A stretch of DNA of 33,211 bases from Haloarcula amylolytica JCM 13557 (GTDB lineage: Archaea; Halobacteriota; Halobacteria; Halobacteriales; Haloarculaceae), in NCBI RefSeq assembly GCF_000336615.1, contig NZ_AOLW01000021.1, forward strand, positions 1 through 33,211, written 5' to 3'. Every line of letters starts with the position of its first letter. The first letter of the stretch is position 1. Positions 22,015 through 31,885 of the stretch are shown here, piece by piece. The position numbers and the translations under genes are program-made. The notes beneath the pieces were generated by a model. The model was not told where the DNA came from and made no database searches. It was given only the letters and a program-made list of their open reading frames with translations.

Positions 22015-23675
22015 CAGTGGCTCACCTCCTCGGTCGTCACGCTGTGTGGGTCGTCGCCGAGCACGGCCTCAAGCAGGCCGACGAAGGGCGGGCTGGCACG
22101 CGTCGGTCGGGAGCGGAACTCCGGATGGAACTGCGTCCCGATAAAGTACGGGTGGTCCTCGGGCGCGAGTTCGAGTATCTCCATACGGTTTTCGGCGTAG
22201 CCAGAGAACTTCAGCCCAGCGGCTTCGAGGTCGTCGATGTACTCGGGATTGACCTCGTAGCGGTGGCGGTGCCGCTCCGTGCAGGACTCGCCGCCGTACA
22301 GCGTCGCAGCGAGGGTGTTCGCGTCGATGTCGGTCTCGTGGGCCCCCAGCCGCATCGTCCCGCCCATGTCCTCGATCTCGTACTGCTCGGGCAGGATGTC
22401 GATGACGGGGTGTGGGGTGTCCTCGTCCAGTTCCGCGGAATGGGCGTCGTCCAAGTCCAGCACGTTGCGGGCGTACTCGACGACGGCCATCTGGAATCCG
22501 AGACACAGCCCGAGGAAGGGAACGTCGTTCTCGCGGGCGTACTGGATGGCTTCGATTTTGCCCTCCGTGCCCCGGGCACCGAAGCCACCCGGCACGACGA
22601 TGGCGTCGGCCTCACGCATCCGGTCGGCGTGGTGGTCGCCCATCTTCTCGGAGTTGACCCACCGGACGTTCACGTCGACGTTCTTCTCCAGGCCGGCGTG
22701 TTTCAGCGCCTCGTGGACGGACATGTAGGCGTCTTCGAGGTCGTACTTGCCGACGAGGGCGACCTCGACCTCGCCCTCGGTCTGCTGGGTGACGAGGTCG
22801 CGCCAGCGGTTCTCCCGCTCGTCTTCGGGCAGGGCTTCGGTCGCGATGTCGAGTTCCTCCATCACGTACTGGTCGAGGCCTTCCTCCTCGACCATCAGCG
22901 GGACGTGGTAGATGTCGTCGACGTCGGGATTCGAGAAGACGGCTTCCGTCGGCACGTCACAGAACAGCGCGATCTTCTCCTTCGTGTCGATGTCGAGTTT
23001 GTCGGAACAGCGGCCGACCAGAATGTCCGGCTGGAGCCCGATAGAGCGCAGTTCCTTCACGGAGTGCTGGGTCGGCTTGGTCTTCTGCTCGCCGTTTTTC
23101 GAGTAGGGAACGAGTGTGACGTGGGTAAAGAGAATATCGTCCTCGTCTTCCTCGTGGGCGAACTGCCGGAGCGCTTCGAGATACGGCATCCCCTCGATGT
23201 CGCCGACGGTGCCGCCGACCTCGATGATACAGACGTCGTTGCCCTCGGCGGCCTCGCGGATGCGGCGTTTGATGTCGTCGGTAATATGCGGGATGATCTG
23301 GACCGTGCGACCGAGGTAGTCGCCGGACCGCTCCTTCTCGATGACGTGCTGGTAGGTCTTCCCCGTGGTGACGTTGTGGTCGAAGGTCATGTCGATGTCG
23401 AGGAAGCGCTCGTAGTTCCCCAGGTCGAGGTCGACCTCCCCGCCGTCTTTGAGCACGTACACCTCGCCGTGCTGGAAGGGGTTCATCGTACCGGCGTCGA
23501 CGTTCAGATACGGGTCGATTTTGACCGCTGTAACGTCGAACCCGGCGTTTTTGAGTAATCTACCTGTGCTGGCGGCGGTGATGCCTTTCCCCAGGCCAGA
23601 CATCACGCCACCGGTGACGAAGATGAACTTCCGACCCAGTTCCGGGTCGTAGTCCGTTTCGGGTTCGGTCGGCAT
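22014..23675 (-). CDS. pyrG: CTP synthase
   Basis: The 553-residue enzyme makes CTP from UTP, glutamine and ATP. The synthetase half (about 12-285) has [18 protein letters not shown] (19-36), the ATP-binding P-loop, and [20 protein letters not shown] (52-71). The class I amidotransferase half (about 300-540) has Cys391 in GLCLGFQ and His517 and Glu519 in QFHPEF. The length matches the usual 535-555. The frame is open up to 23783, but the ATG at 23675 gives the usual short N-terminus before the P-loop strand. It is first in the operon with guaA; its stop overlaps the guaA start (ATGA). Confidence 0.96.
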   Translation of the reverse strand: MPTEPETDYDPELGRKFIFVTGGVMSGLGKGITAASTGRLLKNAGFDVTAVKIDPYLNVDAGTMNPFQHGEVYVLKDGGEVDLDLGNYERFLDIDMTFDHNVTTGKTYQHVIEKERSGDYLGRTVQIIPHITDDIKRRIREAAEGNDVCIIEVGGTVGDIEGMPYLEALRQFAHEEDEDDILFTHVTLVPYSKNGEQKTKPTQHSVKELRSIGLQPDILVGRCSDKLDIDTKEKIALFCDVPTEAVFSNPDVDDIYHVPLMVEEEGLDQYVMEELDIATEALPEDERENRWRDLVTQQTEGEVEVALVGKYDLEDAYMSVHEALKHAGLEKNVDVNVRWVNSEKMGDHHADRMREADAIVVPGGFGARGTEGKIEAIQYARENDVPFLGLCLGFQMAVVEYARNVLDLDDAHSAELDEDTPHPVIDILPEQYEIEDMGGTMRLGAHETDIDANTLAATLYGGESCTERHRHRYEVNPEYIDDLEAAGLKFSGYAENRMEILELAPEDHPYFIGTQFHPEFRSRPTRASPPFVGLLEAVLGDDPHSVTTEEVSH

Positions 23676-23752
23676 ACCGACGGTGAACCCCGCGTGGTCT
23701 AAACGGTTTCGGAGCGCGCACTGTTCGCCACCGCGTCGCAGTGTCAACGGGG

Positions 23753-23944
23753 CTACAGTGACGGCTGTGTGAGAACGCGCCATGCCGCCACGAGAACAGC
23801 CAGCGTCAGCGCCGAGAACAGCGCATCACCGGGACTAGAGCCGATGGCGATGAACAACAGGTAGCCGGCGACGAACCCACCCAGAAGCGAGACGACGCCG
23901 TGCCGTGTCGAGTGCGACACCGCCGCCCTGGTTCGTGTTGACAT
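23753..23944 (-). CDS. Tiny membrane protein, function unknown
   Basis: The 63-residue protein has two hydrophobic segments, about 17-34 ([18 protein letters not shown]) and about 40-56 ([15 protein letters not shown]), with a basic N-terminus ([14 protein letters not shown]). I recognise no family. It is upstream of pyrG on the same strand, with 77 bases between. An AT-rich stretch just before the ATG (ACTATATACTGATAAATAAT, minus strand) supplies a promoter, which supports it as a real gene. Confidence 0.6.
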   Translation of the reverse strand: MSTRTRAAVSHSTRHGVVSLLGGFVAGYLLFIAIGSSPGDALFSALTLAVLVAAWRVLTQPSL

Positions 23945-24010
23945 ACGTCATTATTTATCAGTATATAGTATAAATCTACCTTCAGTATCCGCAGTCGGGT
24001 TCGGTGACGG

Positions 24011-24184
24011 TCAGGACTTTAGCACGCCGGATCTGATAGCGACGTAGGTCCCGAGACCCCCCAGTGAGGCGAGGACGAGCGCCCGGGCTGGGCCACCCGC
24101 GACGAGTGGCGTCTGCATCAGAACTAACAGCGCGACCAGCGTGGCGATGAACGACACGGCAGCGAACGCGAGCGGGCGGTTCAT
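24011..24184 (-). CDS. Tiny membrane protein, function unknown
   Basis: The 57-residue protein MNRPLAFAAVSFIATLVALL... has two hydrophobic helices, about 5-27 and 33-50, separated by GGP. The ATG at 24184 was chosen because the upstream part of the same frame has a composition typical of an antisense reading of the neighbouring gene. It lies 82 bases after the alpha/beta hydrolase on the same strand. There are no sequence motifs; it shares its two-helix layout with the next gene at 23753-23944, which may be a distant relative. Confidence 0.5.
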   Translation of the reverse strand: MNRPLAFAAVSFIATLVALLVLMQTPLVAGGPARALVLASLGGLGTYVAIRSGVLKS

Positions 24185-24266
24185 GCTCGGAGATTGGGCC
24201 GACAGCGCCTCTGTCTTTCGATACCGTCCGGTAGTCTCGGGTCCCGGCAGTCGGATTCGACACCGG

Positions 24267-24860
24267 CTACAGGTGGTCACGGAGAAACGGCCCGACAGTC
24301 TCACCGATACGGCCGCTCTGGCCGACGAAGTGGTGGTCGGCCGGCAGGCGCTCGACTGCGTGTCCCAGGTCGGCAGCCCGGTCGACGACCGGCTCCCAGT
24401 CCACGGTGTCGTCGCGCTCGCCGACCACGACCTGGACCGGGCAGTCGATGGCGTCGAGCGCGGCGGTGCCATCGAGATGGTCGGTCAGTCCAGCCGGTGG
24501 CGCAAGCACTGATAGGACCGCTGGACAGACGTGGCTCTCGGCCTCGGCGGCCGCCCGCAGCGCCACGGCCGCGCCGAAACTGTAGCCGAACAAGCCGACG
24601 GAGTCGGCCCGCTCGCTCGCCCACGCCAGGGCGTTCTCGGCGTCGACCCGCTCGCCGCGGCCCTCGTCCCACGCGCCGTAGTCGAAGCGGAGACAGCCGA
24701 CATCGGGGGCCAGCGCGTCGCTGACCGACTGCAGGCGCGTGTCCGACCGCTTGCCGCCGTACTGTGGATGCGGCGGGCACGCGACGACGACAGTGTCCGA
24801 TGCCGGCCGGTCGAGCGACGCGGTTACGTCTCGTCCACCCGGTATCCCGACGGTAGTCAT
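24267..24860 (-). CDS. Alpha/beta hydrolase (dienelactone hydrolase-like)
   Basis: The 197-residue protein is a small alpha/beta hydrolase. The nucleophile elbow GYSFG (92-96) has Ser94, an acid is available at Asp150/Asp151 in VVGERDDTVDW, and the catalytic His is in LPADHHFVGQ (His176 or 177). The N-terminal CPPHPQYGGKRSD resembles the oxyanion region of the family that includes the CocE/DLH-like serine esterases. The length is short for the family but all catalytic parts are present. It is divergent from the PspA-like gene, sharing the 60-base spacer 24861-24920. The substrate is unknown. Confidence 0.88.
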   Translation of the reverse strand: MTTVGIPGGRDVTASLDRPASDTVVVACPPHPQYGGKRSDTRLQSVSDALAPDVGCLRFDYGAWDEGRGERVDAENALAWASERADSVGLFGYSFGAAVALRAAAEAESHVCPAVLSVLAPPAGLTDHLDGTAALDAIDCPVQVVVGERDDTVDWEPVVDRAADLGHAVERLPADHHFVGQSGRIGETVGPFLRDHL

Positions 24861-24889
24861 ACGTGTTCACTCGCCAGCCCTCTGTAAGA

Positions 24890-24896
24890 AATTTAA
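24890..24896 (+). promoter_or_regulatory. TATA box of the PspA-like gene
   Basis: AATTTAA is centred 28 bases before the ATG at 24921, indicating a leaderless or nearly leaderless transcript. Confidence 0.5.
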
Positions 24897-24920
24897 GGTT
24901 GGAGAGACCAATGCGCATAT

Positions 24921-25763
24921 ATGGGAATCCTCTCGCGCGCGTCGTACGTCATCCGCTCGAAACTCAACGCCGTCCTGAACCGAGCGGAGGACCCGACAGA
25001 GACCCTCGACTACAGCTACGAGCAGTTGCGTGACGAACTGCAGGACGTCAAGCAGGGCATCGCGGACCTGACGACCCAGAAGAAACGACTGGAGATACAG
25101 AAGCGCCGCCTCGAAGAGAACGTCGAGAAGCACAACGAACAGGCACGCCAGGCCGTCGAGCAGGACCGAGAGGACCTCGCCCGTCAGGCGCTGGAGAAGA
25201 AAAAGCAGAAGATGAGCCAGATCGAGGATCTGGAGGGCCAGATACAGGACCTGCAAAGCCAGCAGGACCAGCTAGTCGAGCAGAAAGACGAACTCCAGAA
25301 ACAGATCGAGCAGTTCCGGACCAAGAAGGAGACGATGAAGGCCCGCCACGAGGCCGCGAAGGCGTCGGCGCGCGTCAACGAGGCGATGACGGGCGCGGGC
25401 GACGAGATGCAGGACATCAATCAGGCTATCGAGCGTGCGGAGGAACGCACCGAGGATATGGAAGCCCGCTCACAGGCGATGGACGAACTCAAGGAAGACG
25501 GTGTTCTCGAAAGCCAGATCTCTGATGAGAGTTCGCTGGAGCGAGAGCTTGAGGAGGTCAGACAGAAAGGCTCGGTCGACGCCGAACTCGACACGCTGAA
25601 AGCCGAGATGGGGAAAGCCGAGGACGGCGACAGCGGGTCGAGCGACGCAGACGTCTCCGAGGCCGAACTGGAGAAGGAACTCACGGACGAGAGTACGCAG
25701 GTCGACGTCGATGAGAGCGAGGTCGAGTCAGAACTCGACGAACTGAAAGAAGACGAGAAGTAA
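24921..25763 (+). CDS. pspA: PspA/IM30 (ESCRT-III-like) family protein
   Basis: The 280-residue protein begins MGILSRASYVIRSKLNAVLN, the amphipathic membrane-binding helix typical of PspA/Vipp1, followed by the DPTETLDYSYEQLRDELQDV motif. Long coiled-coil helices cover about 30-190 (rich in Q, E, K, L heptads). The tail after about 200 is acidic and probably disordered (SGSSDADVSEAELEKELTDE) and longer than in bacterial PspA. These proteins polymerise on membranes and protect or remodel them under stress. It has its own promoter and ends 16 bases before the convergent transporter gene. Confidence 0.92.
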   Translation: MGILSRASYVIRSKLNAVLNRAEDPTETLDYSYEQLRDELQDVKQGIADLTTQKKRLEIQKRRLEENVEKHNEQARQAVEQDREDLARQALEKKKQKMSQIEDLEGQIQDLQSQQDQLVEQKDELQKQIEQFRTKKETMKARHEAAKASARVNEAMTGAGDEMQDINQAIERAEERTEDMEARSQAMDELKEDGVLESQISDESSLERELEEVRQKGSVDAELDTLKAEMGKAEDGDSGSSDADVSEAELEKELTDESTQVDVDESEVESELDELKEDEK

Positions 25764-25779
25764 CGCCGCCGCGGGACTT

Positions 25780-27708
25780 TTACAGCGGCCAGACGACAGA
25801 CACCGAGAGCGTCGTGACGACGCACAGAAGGAGCTGTAGCGGGCCGCCGACGCGCAGGAAGTCGGTGAAGCGGTACCCGCCGGGGCCGTACACCATCAGG
25901 TTCGTCTGGTACCCGATAGGCGTCAGGAACGACGTTGCGACCGCGAACGTCACGACGACGAGGAACGGGAACCCGGCGACGCCGATCTCGGCGGCGGTGG
26001 CGACGGCAATCGGAATCATCAGCACGACGGTCGCGGCCGGAGTGATGACGCTGGCGAGGACGGCCGTCAGGAGGTACACCAGCGCCAGCAGCGCGAGCGG
26101 CGGGAGGACGCCGGCCGCGTCGACGAGGAGGCCACCGACGAACGCGGCCCCGCCGGTCGCTTGCATCGCCTGCCCCAGCGGGAGCAGTCCGGCAAGCAGG
26201 AACACGATGTTCCAGCTCACCGCGTCGTAGGCCTTCGACGCGCTCAGCGTGCCGGTCGCGACCGTGGCGACGACGCCGCCGAGTGCGGCGATATAGATCG
26301 GAAGCAGGTCCAGCGCCGCGAGCGCGATGACTGCGAGCAGGGTCGCGAGCGGGACCGCCGCCGCGGCGTCGAGCGACGGCGGGCCGCCGTCGAGCGCGTC
26401 GAACAGCTCCGGGGGACCCTCGGTCAAGAACAGGTACCCCTCGTCCTGCAGGTGGCCCACCTCGTCGAGAGGCGTCTGGAGCAAGAGCAGGTCGCCAGCG
26501 GACAGTTCGACCGCCGCGAGGTTCTCGTGGATGATCTCGTCGCCGCGGCGGACGGCGAGGACCGTCACGTCGAACCGACTGCGCAGTTGCACGTCGGCGA
26601 GCCGTCGCCCGCGGAGCCGGGACTCCCTGTGAATGACGGCCTCCGCGAGAACGCCCGGATGGCCGCTCTCTGCCAGGAGGTCCGCCGTGACGGACTCGCG
26701 GGCGAGGTCCCGCAGGTCGAGCGTCTGGGCGAACTGATTGACGGCCTGTCGGTTCCCGCGGACGGTCAGCACGTCGCCGGGTTCGAGCGGTCGGTCGGTG
26801 GCCGTCGCGAAGAACGACTCGCCGTTGCGGTCGATCTGGAGCACATCGATGTCAAGCGGGTCGCTCGCGGCGAGGACCTGTTCGACGGTGGCCTCGGTCG
26901 GCAGCGACTCTCCCGCATCGACCACGTCCGCGACTGCTTCGACCACGTCGTCGGGGACGCCGCCTTCCAGTGCTTCCTGCACCGTCAGTCCGACCAGCGG
27001 CGACGACTCGCGCACCTGTAACTGTGACAGGTGGCGGTCCATGTCGAACTCCTCCGTGAAATCGGCCGCGGGGTGGACCCGTTCGGGGACGAGCGCCCGA
27101 CCGACCGTCAGCAGGTAGGCCACGCCGACGGCGAGGACGACGACGCCGACGGGCGTCAGCGTGAACATCGAGAACGGCCGGCCGAGCAACTGCGCCGAGA
27201 GGTCGCTGGCGAGGAGGTTCGTCGAGGTACCGACCAGCGTGAGCGTCCCGCCGAGCATCGCGGCGAAAGAGAGCGGCAACAGCAGGTTCGACGGCGAGAT
27301 ACCGTATCGCTCCGAGAGCCCGGTGACCAGCGGGATGAAGACCGCGACCACCGGCGTGTTGTTGACGAACCCCGCGCTGACGCCCGTCGTGCCCACGATG
27401 GCAGCCAGCAGGCGCTGCTCGTCGCCGCCGGTCAGCGCCGCCAGCCTCCCGGCCAGCCAGTCGACGACGCCGGCCGATTCGACGCCGGCGCTGAGGATGT
27501 ACATCGCGACGATGGTGACCACCGCCGGGCTGGCGAATCCCTCGATGGACGTCCGTGCCGGGACACCGGTGTACGGTTCCAGCACGACCAGCGCGACGAG
27601 GACGGCGATGGCCGTCATGTCAGGCGGCAGCCACTCGGTGACGAACAGCGTCAGGGCGGCGGCGACGAGCGCGAAGACCACGAGCGCACCCATCGAGAGC
27701 GGGGGCAT
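25780..27708 (-). CDS. SLC13-type (DASS) transporter with two TrkA-C domains
   Basis: The 642-residue membrane protein has two blocks of hydrophobic helices (about 1-195 and 425-640) separated by a soluble part with two TrkA-C domains (about 215-310 and 325-410; examples SSPLVGLTVQEALEGG and ESRLRGRRLADVQLRSRFDV). The transporter signature VSAGFVNNTPVVAVFIPLV is in the first block, and ITPAATVVLMIPIAVA in the second is its counterpart. Members move sulfate, dicarboxylates or other anions with Na+, and the TrkA-C domains suggest ligand gating. The substrate is unknown. I chose the ATG at 27708, which starts directly at the first helix; another in frame at 27735 adds nine residues. Confidence 0.9.
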   Translation of the reverse strand: MPPLSMGALVVFALVAAALTLFVTEWLPPDMTAIAVLVALVVLEPYTGVPARTSIEGFASPAVVTIVAMYILSAGVESAGVVDWLAGRLAALTGGDEQRLLAAIVGTTGVSAGFVNNTPVVAVFIPLVTGLSERYGISPSNLLLPLSFAAMLGGTLTLVGTSTNLLASDLSAQLLGRPFSMFTLTPVGVVVLAVGVAYLLTVGRALVPERVHPAADFTEEFDMDRHLSQLQVRESSPLVGLTVQEALEGGVPDDVVEAVADVVDAGESLPTEATVEQVLAASDPLDIDVLQIDRNGESFFATATDRPLEPGDVLTVRGNRQAVNQFAQTLDLRDLARESVTADLLAESGHPGVLAEAVIHRESRLRGRRLADVQLRSRFDVTVLAVRRGDEIIHENLAAVELSAGDLLLLQTPLDEVGHLQDEGYLFLTEGPPELFDALDGGPPSLDAAAAVPLATLLAVIALAALDLLPIYIAALGGVVATVATGTLSASKAYDAVSWNIVFLLAGLLPLGQAMQATGGAAFVGGLLVDAAGVLPPLALLALVYLLTAVLASVITPAATVVLMIPIAVATAAEIGVAGFPFLVVVTFAVATSFLTPIGYQTNLMVYGPGGYRFTDFLRVGGPLQLLLCVVTTLSVSVVWPL

Positions 27709-27798
27709 ACCATTGCCCTCGATGGATGGGGGCAAAAGCGTCGGGGGCGATTCCGACCGATCACCCCGCCGGTGGACGGCTGGGACAGGCGACCGGTC

Positions 27799-28701
27799 TC
27801 AGTCCGGGTTCGGCGCGTAGCCCGCCCCGACGCGAAGCGTGAGGGCGCGCTCGCGCACCGACAGCGACAGCGCCTCGTGCGTGCTGAGTTCGCCGTCGCG
27901 GCTGAACGTGAGTTCGTCGCCGTCGCCGCTAACCGAGATCTCCTTCGCACGAACGTGGGTCACCCCGTCGGTATCGAGCGACAGGAGTCGCTGACCGATG
28001 GCCTCCGCGACGAGGTTCCCCGTTGGCATCTGTTCGACGATAGCCACGTCCAGCAGGCCGTCTTCCATGTTTGCTTGCCCGCCTTCCGCGACGAACTTAC
28101 GGGCGTTGCCCACCAGGAGACAGGCGGCCTCGCCCGACCATGTGAACGGGCCGTCCTCGCCGACAGCCGCGACAGTGATGTCGAACCCGTCGAAGCGGAG
28201 CGCCTCCTGTGCCCCGGTGAGCAGAAAGGCCAGCGTGCCGAACCGCTCCTTGAGGTCGCCCGGTGTCGAGACGCTGGCGTCGGCGGGGAGACCGGCGATA
28301 CAGGAGACGAGAAACGGCTCGTCGTCGGCGACACCGACATCGACCGGGCGCGTGTCGCCGGTGTCGGCGATTTCGACACCGTGTTCGATGTCCGTGACAC
28401 CGATGTTCCCGGCCAGGAGGTTCGCCGTTCCGGCCGGGACGACGCTCAGCGTCACCGAGTCGAGGTGGCCGGCGTCGTCGAGCCCACGGATGACCTCGTT
28501 CACCGTCCCGTCGCCGCCACAGACGGCCACCTCCGAGGCCTCGGCTCGGCCCGCCTCGCGGCCGAGTTCGACCGCGTCGCCCGCCGCCTTGGTTTCGTAC
28601 ACCTCGAACCCGCGCGCCGCCATCAGCCGCGGGACGTAGTCGGCGTGCTCGCCGTCGCCGCTGACGGGGTTGAGGATACACCGACGCGAGCCAATCTGCA
28701 T
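27799..28701 (-). CDS. Diacylglycerol kinase-family lipid kinase
   Basis: The 300-residue protein has the DAGK catalytic fold. The N-terminal strand CILNPVSGDG (8-17) is followed by the nucleotide-binding CGGDGTVNEVI (61-71) and VPAGTANLLAGNI (about 88-100). The C-terminal domain has GEAACLLVGNARKFVAEGGQ and MEDGLLDVAIVE. Such kinases phosphorylate lipid alcohols with ATP, and in archaea they may act on isoprenoid or archaetidyl lipids; the true substrate is not known. The start ATG at 28701 gives the common start strand. It ends 90 bases before the transporter start on the same strand, so they may be co-transcribed. Confidence 0.9.
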   Translation of the reverse strand: MQIGSRRCILNPVSGDGEHADYVPRLMAARGFEVYETKAAGDAVELGREAGRAEASEVAVCGGDGTVNEVIRGLDDAGHLDSVTLSVVPAGTANLLAGNIGVTDIEHGVEIADTGDTRPVDVGVADDEPFLVSCIAGLPADASVSTPGDLKERFGTLAFLLTGAQEALRFDGFDITVAAVGEDGPFTWSGEAACLLVGNARKFVAEGGQANMEDGLLDVAIVEQMPTGNLVAEAIGQRLLSLDTDGVTHVRAKEISVSGDGDELTFSRDGELSTHEALSLSVRERALTLRVGAGYAPNPD

Positions 28702-28752
28702 AGTACTAGCGAGTCCGGTCCGGCACTTATACCGTGGTGATGTGCGGCGGCG

Positions 28753-29793
28753 TCAGTCCCAGTCGACGTCGACGCGCCGGTCCGTCTCGCGGAGAATGAA
28801 AGGGCCGATAGCGAGCGTTCGTTTGGTTATCGTGACGATACGGAGGATGTACGATATCAGGACCGTGAACGGAAGCAGCGATGCTGTCGTCGTCACCGCG
28901 AGGAGCCACAACACGTCGGGGACGCCGGCCGTGACGCCGACGAAATCCTGCACATCGAGGAACAATAACGAGGTGATTGCGACGGTAAGCGCCGGGATGG
29001 CGACGTACAGCAATGTCCGGGAGAGGTCGGACAGCTCCCACTGGAAGTACAGCGTCTTGAAGTGTTCCCGGGCCGGGCCGAACAGTTCGAGCGTCTCGAC
29101 GAGTTCCGCGAGCGAGTCGTCGATTTCGTCGGTGAGTTCGTCGGCGTAGGCCTCGCGGATGCGCCGACCGGCGTACAGCTTCCAGGAGTAGTTGTAGTCC
29201 AGCGCGGCCTTGACGACGTCGAATTCGCCGAAGGTCCCGTCTTCGAGCTGGTCGGTGACGCTGTCGGCGTTGGTCAGCACGTCCTCCAAGTAGTTCGACA
29301 GCAACGCCGCCAGGTCGTCATCGAGCGCAGTCTCGTCGGCGGCGTTCCGGGCTGCCTCGGCTCGTTCGGCGGTCCCGCGGACCAGCGACCGGAGGAACGC
29401 CGATGGCTCTGCCGGACTGACTGGCGTGTCGACGGCGTCGGCCACGTCGGCGCGGAACTGCATCGACCCGTCCATCCGCTCGCGCTGATCGCCCACTGCA
29501 CCGAGTTCCTGTGACAGGACGAGCTGATTCAGTGTCAGAACCAGCGTAACGGCGGTTACAGTCCCCGTAATCAGCGCCTGAAACAGCGTTTCGACCGGGT
29601 CACCGCGAGTCAACAGCGTCAATGCCGGTGTGGGATGCAAAAGTCCGACGGCGAGAATCCCACAGAACAGGACACCGGAGAGGAGGGCGGTGACGAGCCA
29701 GCGATCCGCGTCGAGCAGGAGCCAGAGGAGTCGGGTGTCACCGGTGGCGCGCTCCCGCATGGTATCGCTCGACTCTCCACTGTCAGTGGTCAT
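28753..29793 (-). CDS. Four-helix membrane protein of unknown function
   Basis: The 346-residue protein has two hydrophobic segments near the N-terminus (about 33-57 and 70-95, LLSGVLFCGILAVGLLHPTP and LITGTVTAVTLVLTLNQLVL), a soluble region of about 165 acidic, helix-prone residues, and two more segments (about 262-282 and 290-322). The helix-soluble-helix layout recalls bestrophin-like or other small channel families, but no diagnostic motif is visible, so I leave the function open. It sits 51 bases upstream of the lipid kinase on the same strand, so co-transcription is likely. Confidence 0.75.
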   Translation of the reverse strand: MTTDSGESSDTMRERATGDTRLLWLLLDADRWLVTALLSGVLFCGILAVGLLHPTPALTLLTRGDPVETLFQALITGTVTAVTLVLTLNQLVLSQELGAVGDQRERMDGSMQFRADVADAVDTPVSPAEPSAFLRSLVRGTAERAEAARNAADETALDDDLAALLSNYLEDVLTNADSVTDQLEDGTFGEFDVVKAALDYNYSWKLYAGRRIREAYADELTDEIDDSLAELVETLELFGPAREHFKTLYFQWELSDLSRTLLYVAIPALTVAITSLLFLDVQDFVGVTAGVPDVLWLLAVTTTASLLPFTVLISYILRIVTITKRTLAIGPFILRETDRRVDVDWD

Positions 29794-29898
29794 ACAGGTC
29801 GGCTCGCCCGCCGGGGATAAAAGGGCGCGCCTGGCACGCGCCGGTTTTGGCAGTGTGTTGTCGGCGAGAACTGATCGGGCCGGTCAGGCCGGCAGCGG

Positions 29899-31827
29899 CT
29901 ACCGGCCGGCGAGGAACGTCACAGCGGTCCGCTGCTGCTCGACCTCGGTTTCGAGGTGGTCGCGGAACTCGGCGATGTCGATGTCCTTCTCTTCGCGTTC
30001 CTTGCGGTCCCGCACCGAGATGGTGCCGGCCTCCTCCTCGTTGTCGCCGATGACGCACATGTAGGGCACGCGGTCGTCGTGGGCCTGCTGGATCTTCTTG
30101 CCGACCGTCCAGGAGCGGTCCTCGATGGTGACACGGAAGTCGTCGAGTTCTTCCTGAATCTGCTCACAGTAGGCGATGTTGTCGTCGCTGACCGGCAGCA
30201 GACGGATCTGTTCGGGGGCGAGCCACGGCGGGAACTTCCCGTTGTAGTGCTCGGTCAGCACCATGAAGAAGCGCTCGTAGGAGCCATACAGCGCGCGGTG
30301 GATCATCACCGGGCGGTGCTCCTCGTTGTCCTCGCCGGTGTAGGAGAGGTCGAACCGCTCGGGCATATTGAAGTCCAGCTGGACGGTGGGGCCGTCCCAG
30401 TGCCGCCCCAGCGCGTCCTCGAACGCGAAGTCGATCTTCGGGCCGTAGAACGCGCCGTCACCTTCCTCGACGACGTAGTCGATGTCCTGCTCGTCGAGGA
30501 CGGCTTCGAGCTGGGACTCCGCTTTCTCCCAGATTTCGTCGCCGCCGACGGACTTCTCCGGCCTGGTGGCGAACTGGACGGTGTAGTCGAGGTTGAACGT
30601 ATCAAGCGTGTCGAGGATGATGTCGACCGTCGCCAGCACTTCCTCCTCAATCTGGTCCGGGCGGACGAACAGGTGGCCGTCGTCGATAGTGAAGGCCCAC
30701 GTCCGGGAGAGCCCGGAGAGTTCGCCGCGCTGCTCTTTCCGGTAGACCTTCCCGTCCTCGAAGTACCGCACCGGGAGGTCACGGTAGCTCCAGGAGTTCT
30801 GCTCGAAGATAGTGGCGTGGCCCGGACAGTTCATCGGCTTCAGGCCGTACTCCTCGTCGTTTACGTCGAGCAGGAACATGTCGTCGACGTAGTTCTCGTA
30901 GTGGCCCGATTTCTTCCACAGTTCGGTACGGAAGACGTGGGGCGTCTCGACCTCGTCGTAGCCGGCGTCGCGGTTGAGGCCGGCAACGTAGTCCGAGAGT
31001 TCGTTGAGGATCTTCTTGCCGTTGGGTTCGTACAGCGGCAGGCCCGGCCCGGTCGTCTCGTCGATGGAGAACAAGTCCATCTCCTGCCCGATCTTGCGGT
31101 GGTCGCGCTCCTCGGCCTTGCGTCGCTGTTCGAGGAACTCGTCAAGCGCGTCCTCCGTCGGGAAGGCGGTGCCGTACACGCGGGTCAGCGTCTCGTTCTC
31201 CTCCTCGCCGCGCCAAAAGGCCGCGGAGATTTCGAGCAGGGCGAAGCCGCCGATTTCACCGGTCGATTCGACGTGGGGGCCCTGGCAGAGGTCCTCGAAC
31301 TCGCCTTGCGTGTAGAACGAGACCACCTCGTCGTCCGCGGCCTCGGTTTCGAGGATGTCCTGTTTGAACGGGTTGTCCTCGTAGCGCTCGAAGGCGTCCT
31401 CCCGGTCGAGGAGTTCGCGCTCGATGTCGAGGTCTTCCTCGATTATCTCCTCGGCTTCGGCCTCGATGGCTTCGAGGTCGTCCTCGTCGATGTCGACGCC
31501 GGTGATGTCGTAGTAGAACCCGTTGTCGGTCCACGGCCCGATTGTGAGCTTCGCGTCGGGGTAGAGTCGCTGCAGCGCCTGGGCGAAGACGTGGGCGGCG
31601 GAGTGACGCAACACGTCGAGGTACTCGTCACTGCTCTCGGTGACGATTTCGAGCTCGACGTCGGCTGTCAGCGGCGCGTGTTTGTCGACAAGTTCGCCGT
31701 CGACGACGCCGGCGACCGTGTCGTCACCCAACCCTGGCCCGATTTCGTAGGCGACATCCTCGACCGTGCTGCCACGCTCGACCTCTAGGGGGGTCCCGTC
31801 GGGCAGCGTGACCGTGACCGTACTCAT
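29899..31827 (-). CDS. thrS: Threonyl-tRNA synthetase (bacterial type)
   Basis: The 642-residue enzyme charges tRNA-Thr with threonine. It has an N-terminal TGS domain (about 1-62), an editing domain of the bacterial type with HSAAH (75-79) and Cys181/His185 in CQGPH, a class II catalytic core with zinc ligands Cys334 (MNCPGH), His385 (DDGHLF) and His510 (VMIHRA), motif 2 around [13 protein letters not shown], and the C-terminal anticodon-binding domain (about 540-640). The length equals that of the E. coli enzyme. Most other archaea have a different editing domain, so this reflects an old transfer into haloarchaea, which is family knowledge. It is probably transcribed alone. Confidence 0.97.
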   Translation of the reverse strand: MSTVTVTLPDGTPLEVERGSTVEDVAYEIGPGLGDDTVAGVVDGELVDKHAPLTADVELEIVTESSDEYLDVLRHSAAHVFAQALQRLYPDAKLTIGPWTDNGFYYDITGVDIDEDDLEAIEAEAEEIIEEDLDIERELLDREDAFERYEDNPFKQDILETEAADDEVVSFYTQGEFEDLCQGPHVESTGEIGGFALLEISAAFWRGEEENETLTRVYGTAFPTEDALDEFLEQRRKAEERDHRKIGQEMDLFSIDETTGPGLPLYEPNGKKILNELSDYVAGLNRDAGYDEVETPHVFRTELWKKSGHYENYVDDMFLLDVNDEEYGLKPMNCPGHATIFEQNSWSYRDLPVRYFEDGKVYRKEQRGELSGLSRTWAFTIDDGHLFVRPDQIEEEVLATVDIILDTLDTFNLDYTVQFATRPEKSVGGDEIWEKAESQLEAVLDEQDIDYVVEEGDGAFYGPKIDFAFEDALGRHWDGPTVQLDFNMPERFDLSYTGEDNEEHRPVMIHRALYGSYERFFMVLTEHYNGKFPPWLAPEQIRLLPVSDDNIAYCEQIQEELDDFRVTIEDRSWTVGKKIQQAHDDRVPYMCVIGDNEEEAGTISVRDRKEREEKDIDIAEFRDHLETEVEQQRTAVTFLAGR

Positions 31828-31885
31828 ATCCGAGGATACGACGGCGGCCGGGGATAAGTGTATTGAGACGCGGGCGACCCTGACG

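Noticed and set aside
22017..23558. A 513-codon open frame on the plus strand opposite pyrG
   Set aside because: It is the mirror of a perfectly conserved CTP synthase. In GC-rich haloarchaeal DNA, antisense frames stay open by codon bias, and the translation has Val/Leu/Asp-rich filler without any motif.
27031..28740. A 569-codon frame crossing the transporter and lipid kinase genes in antisense
   Set aside because: It spans two well-supported genes and their spacer, is very rich in Arg, Asp and Gly, and lacks any family feature.
29956..31788. A 610-codon open frame opposite thrS
   Set aside because: Same reason: the minus-strand frame is a complete ThrRS with all zinc ligands, and the plus-strand translation has no recognisable domain or promoter.
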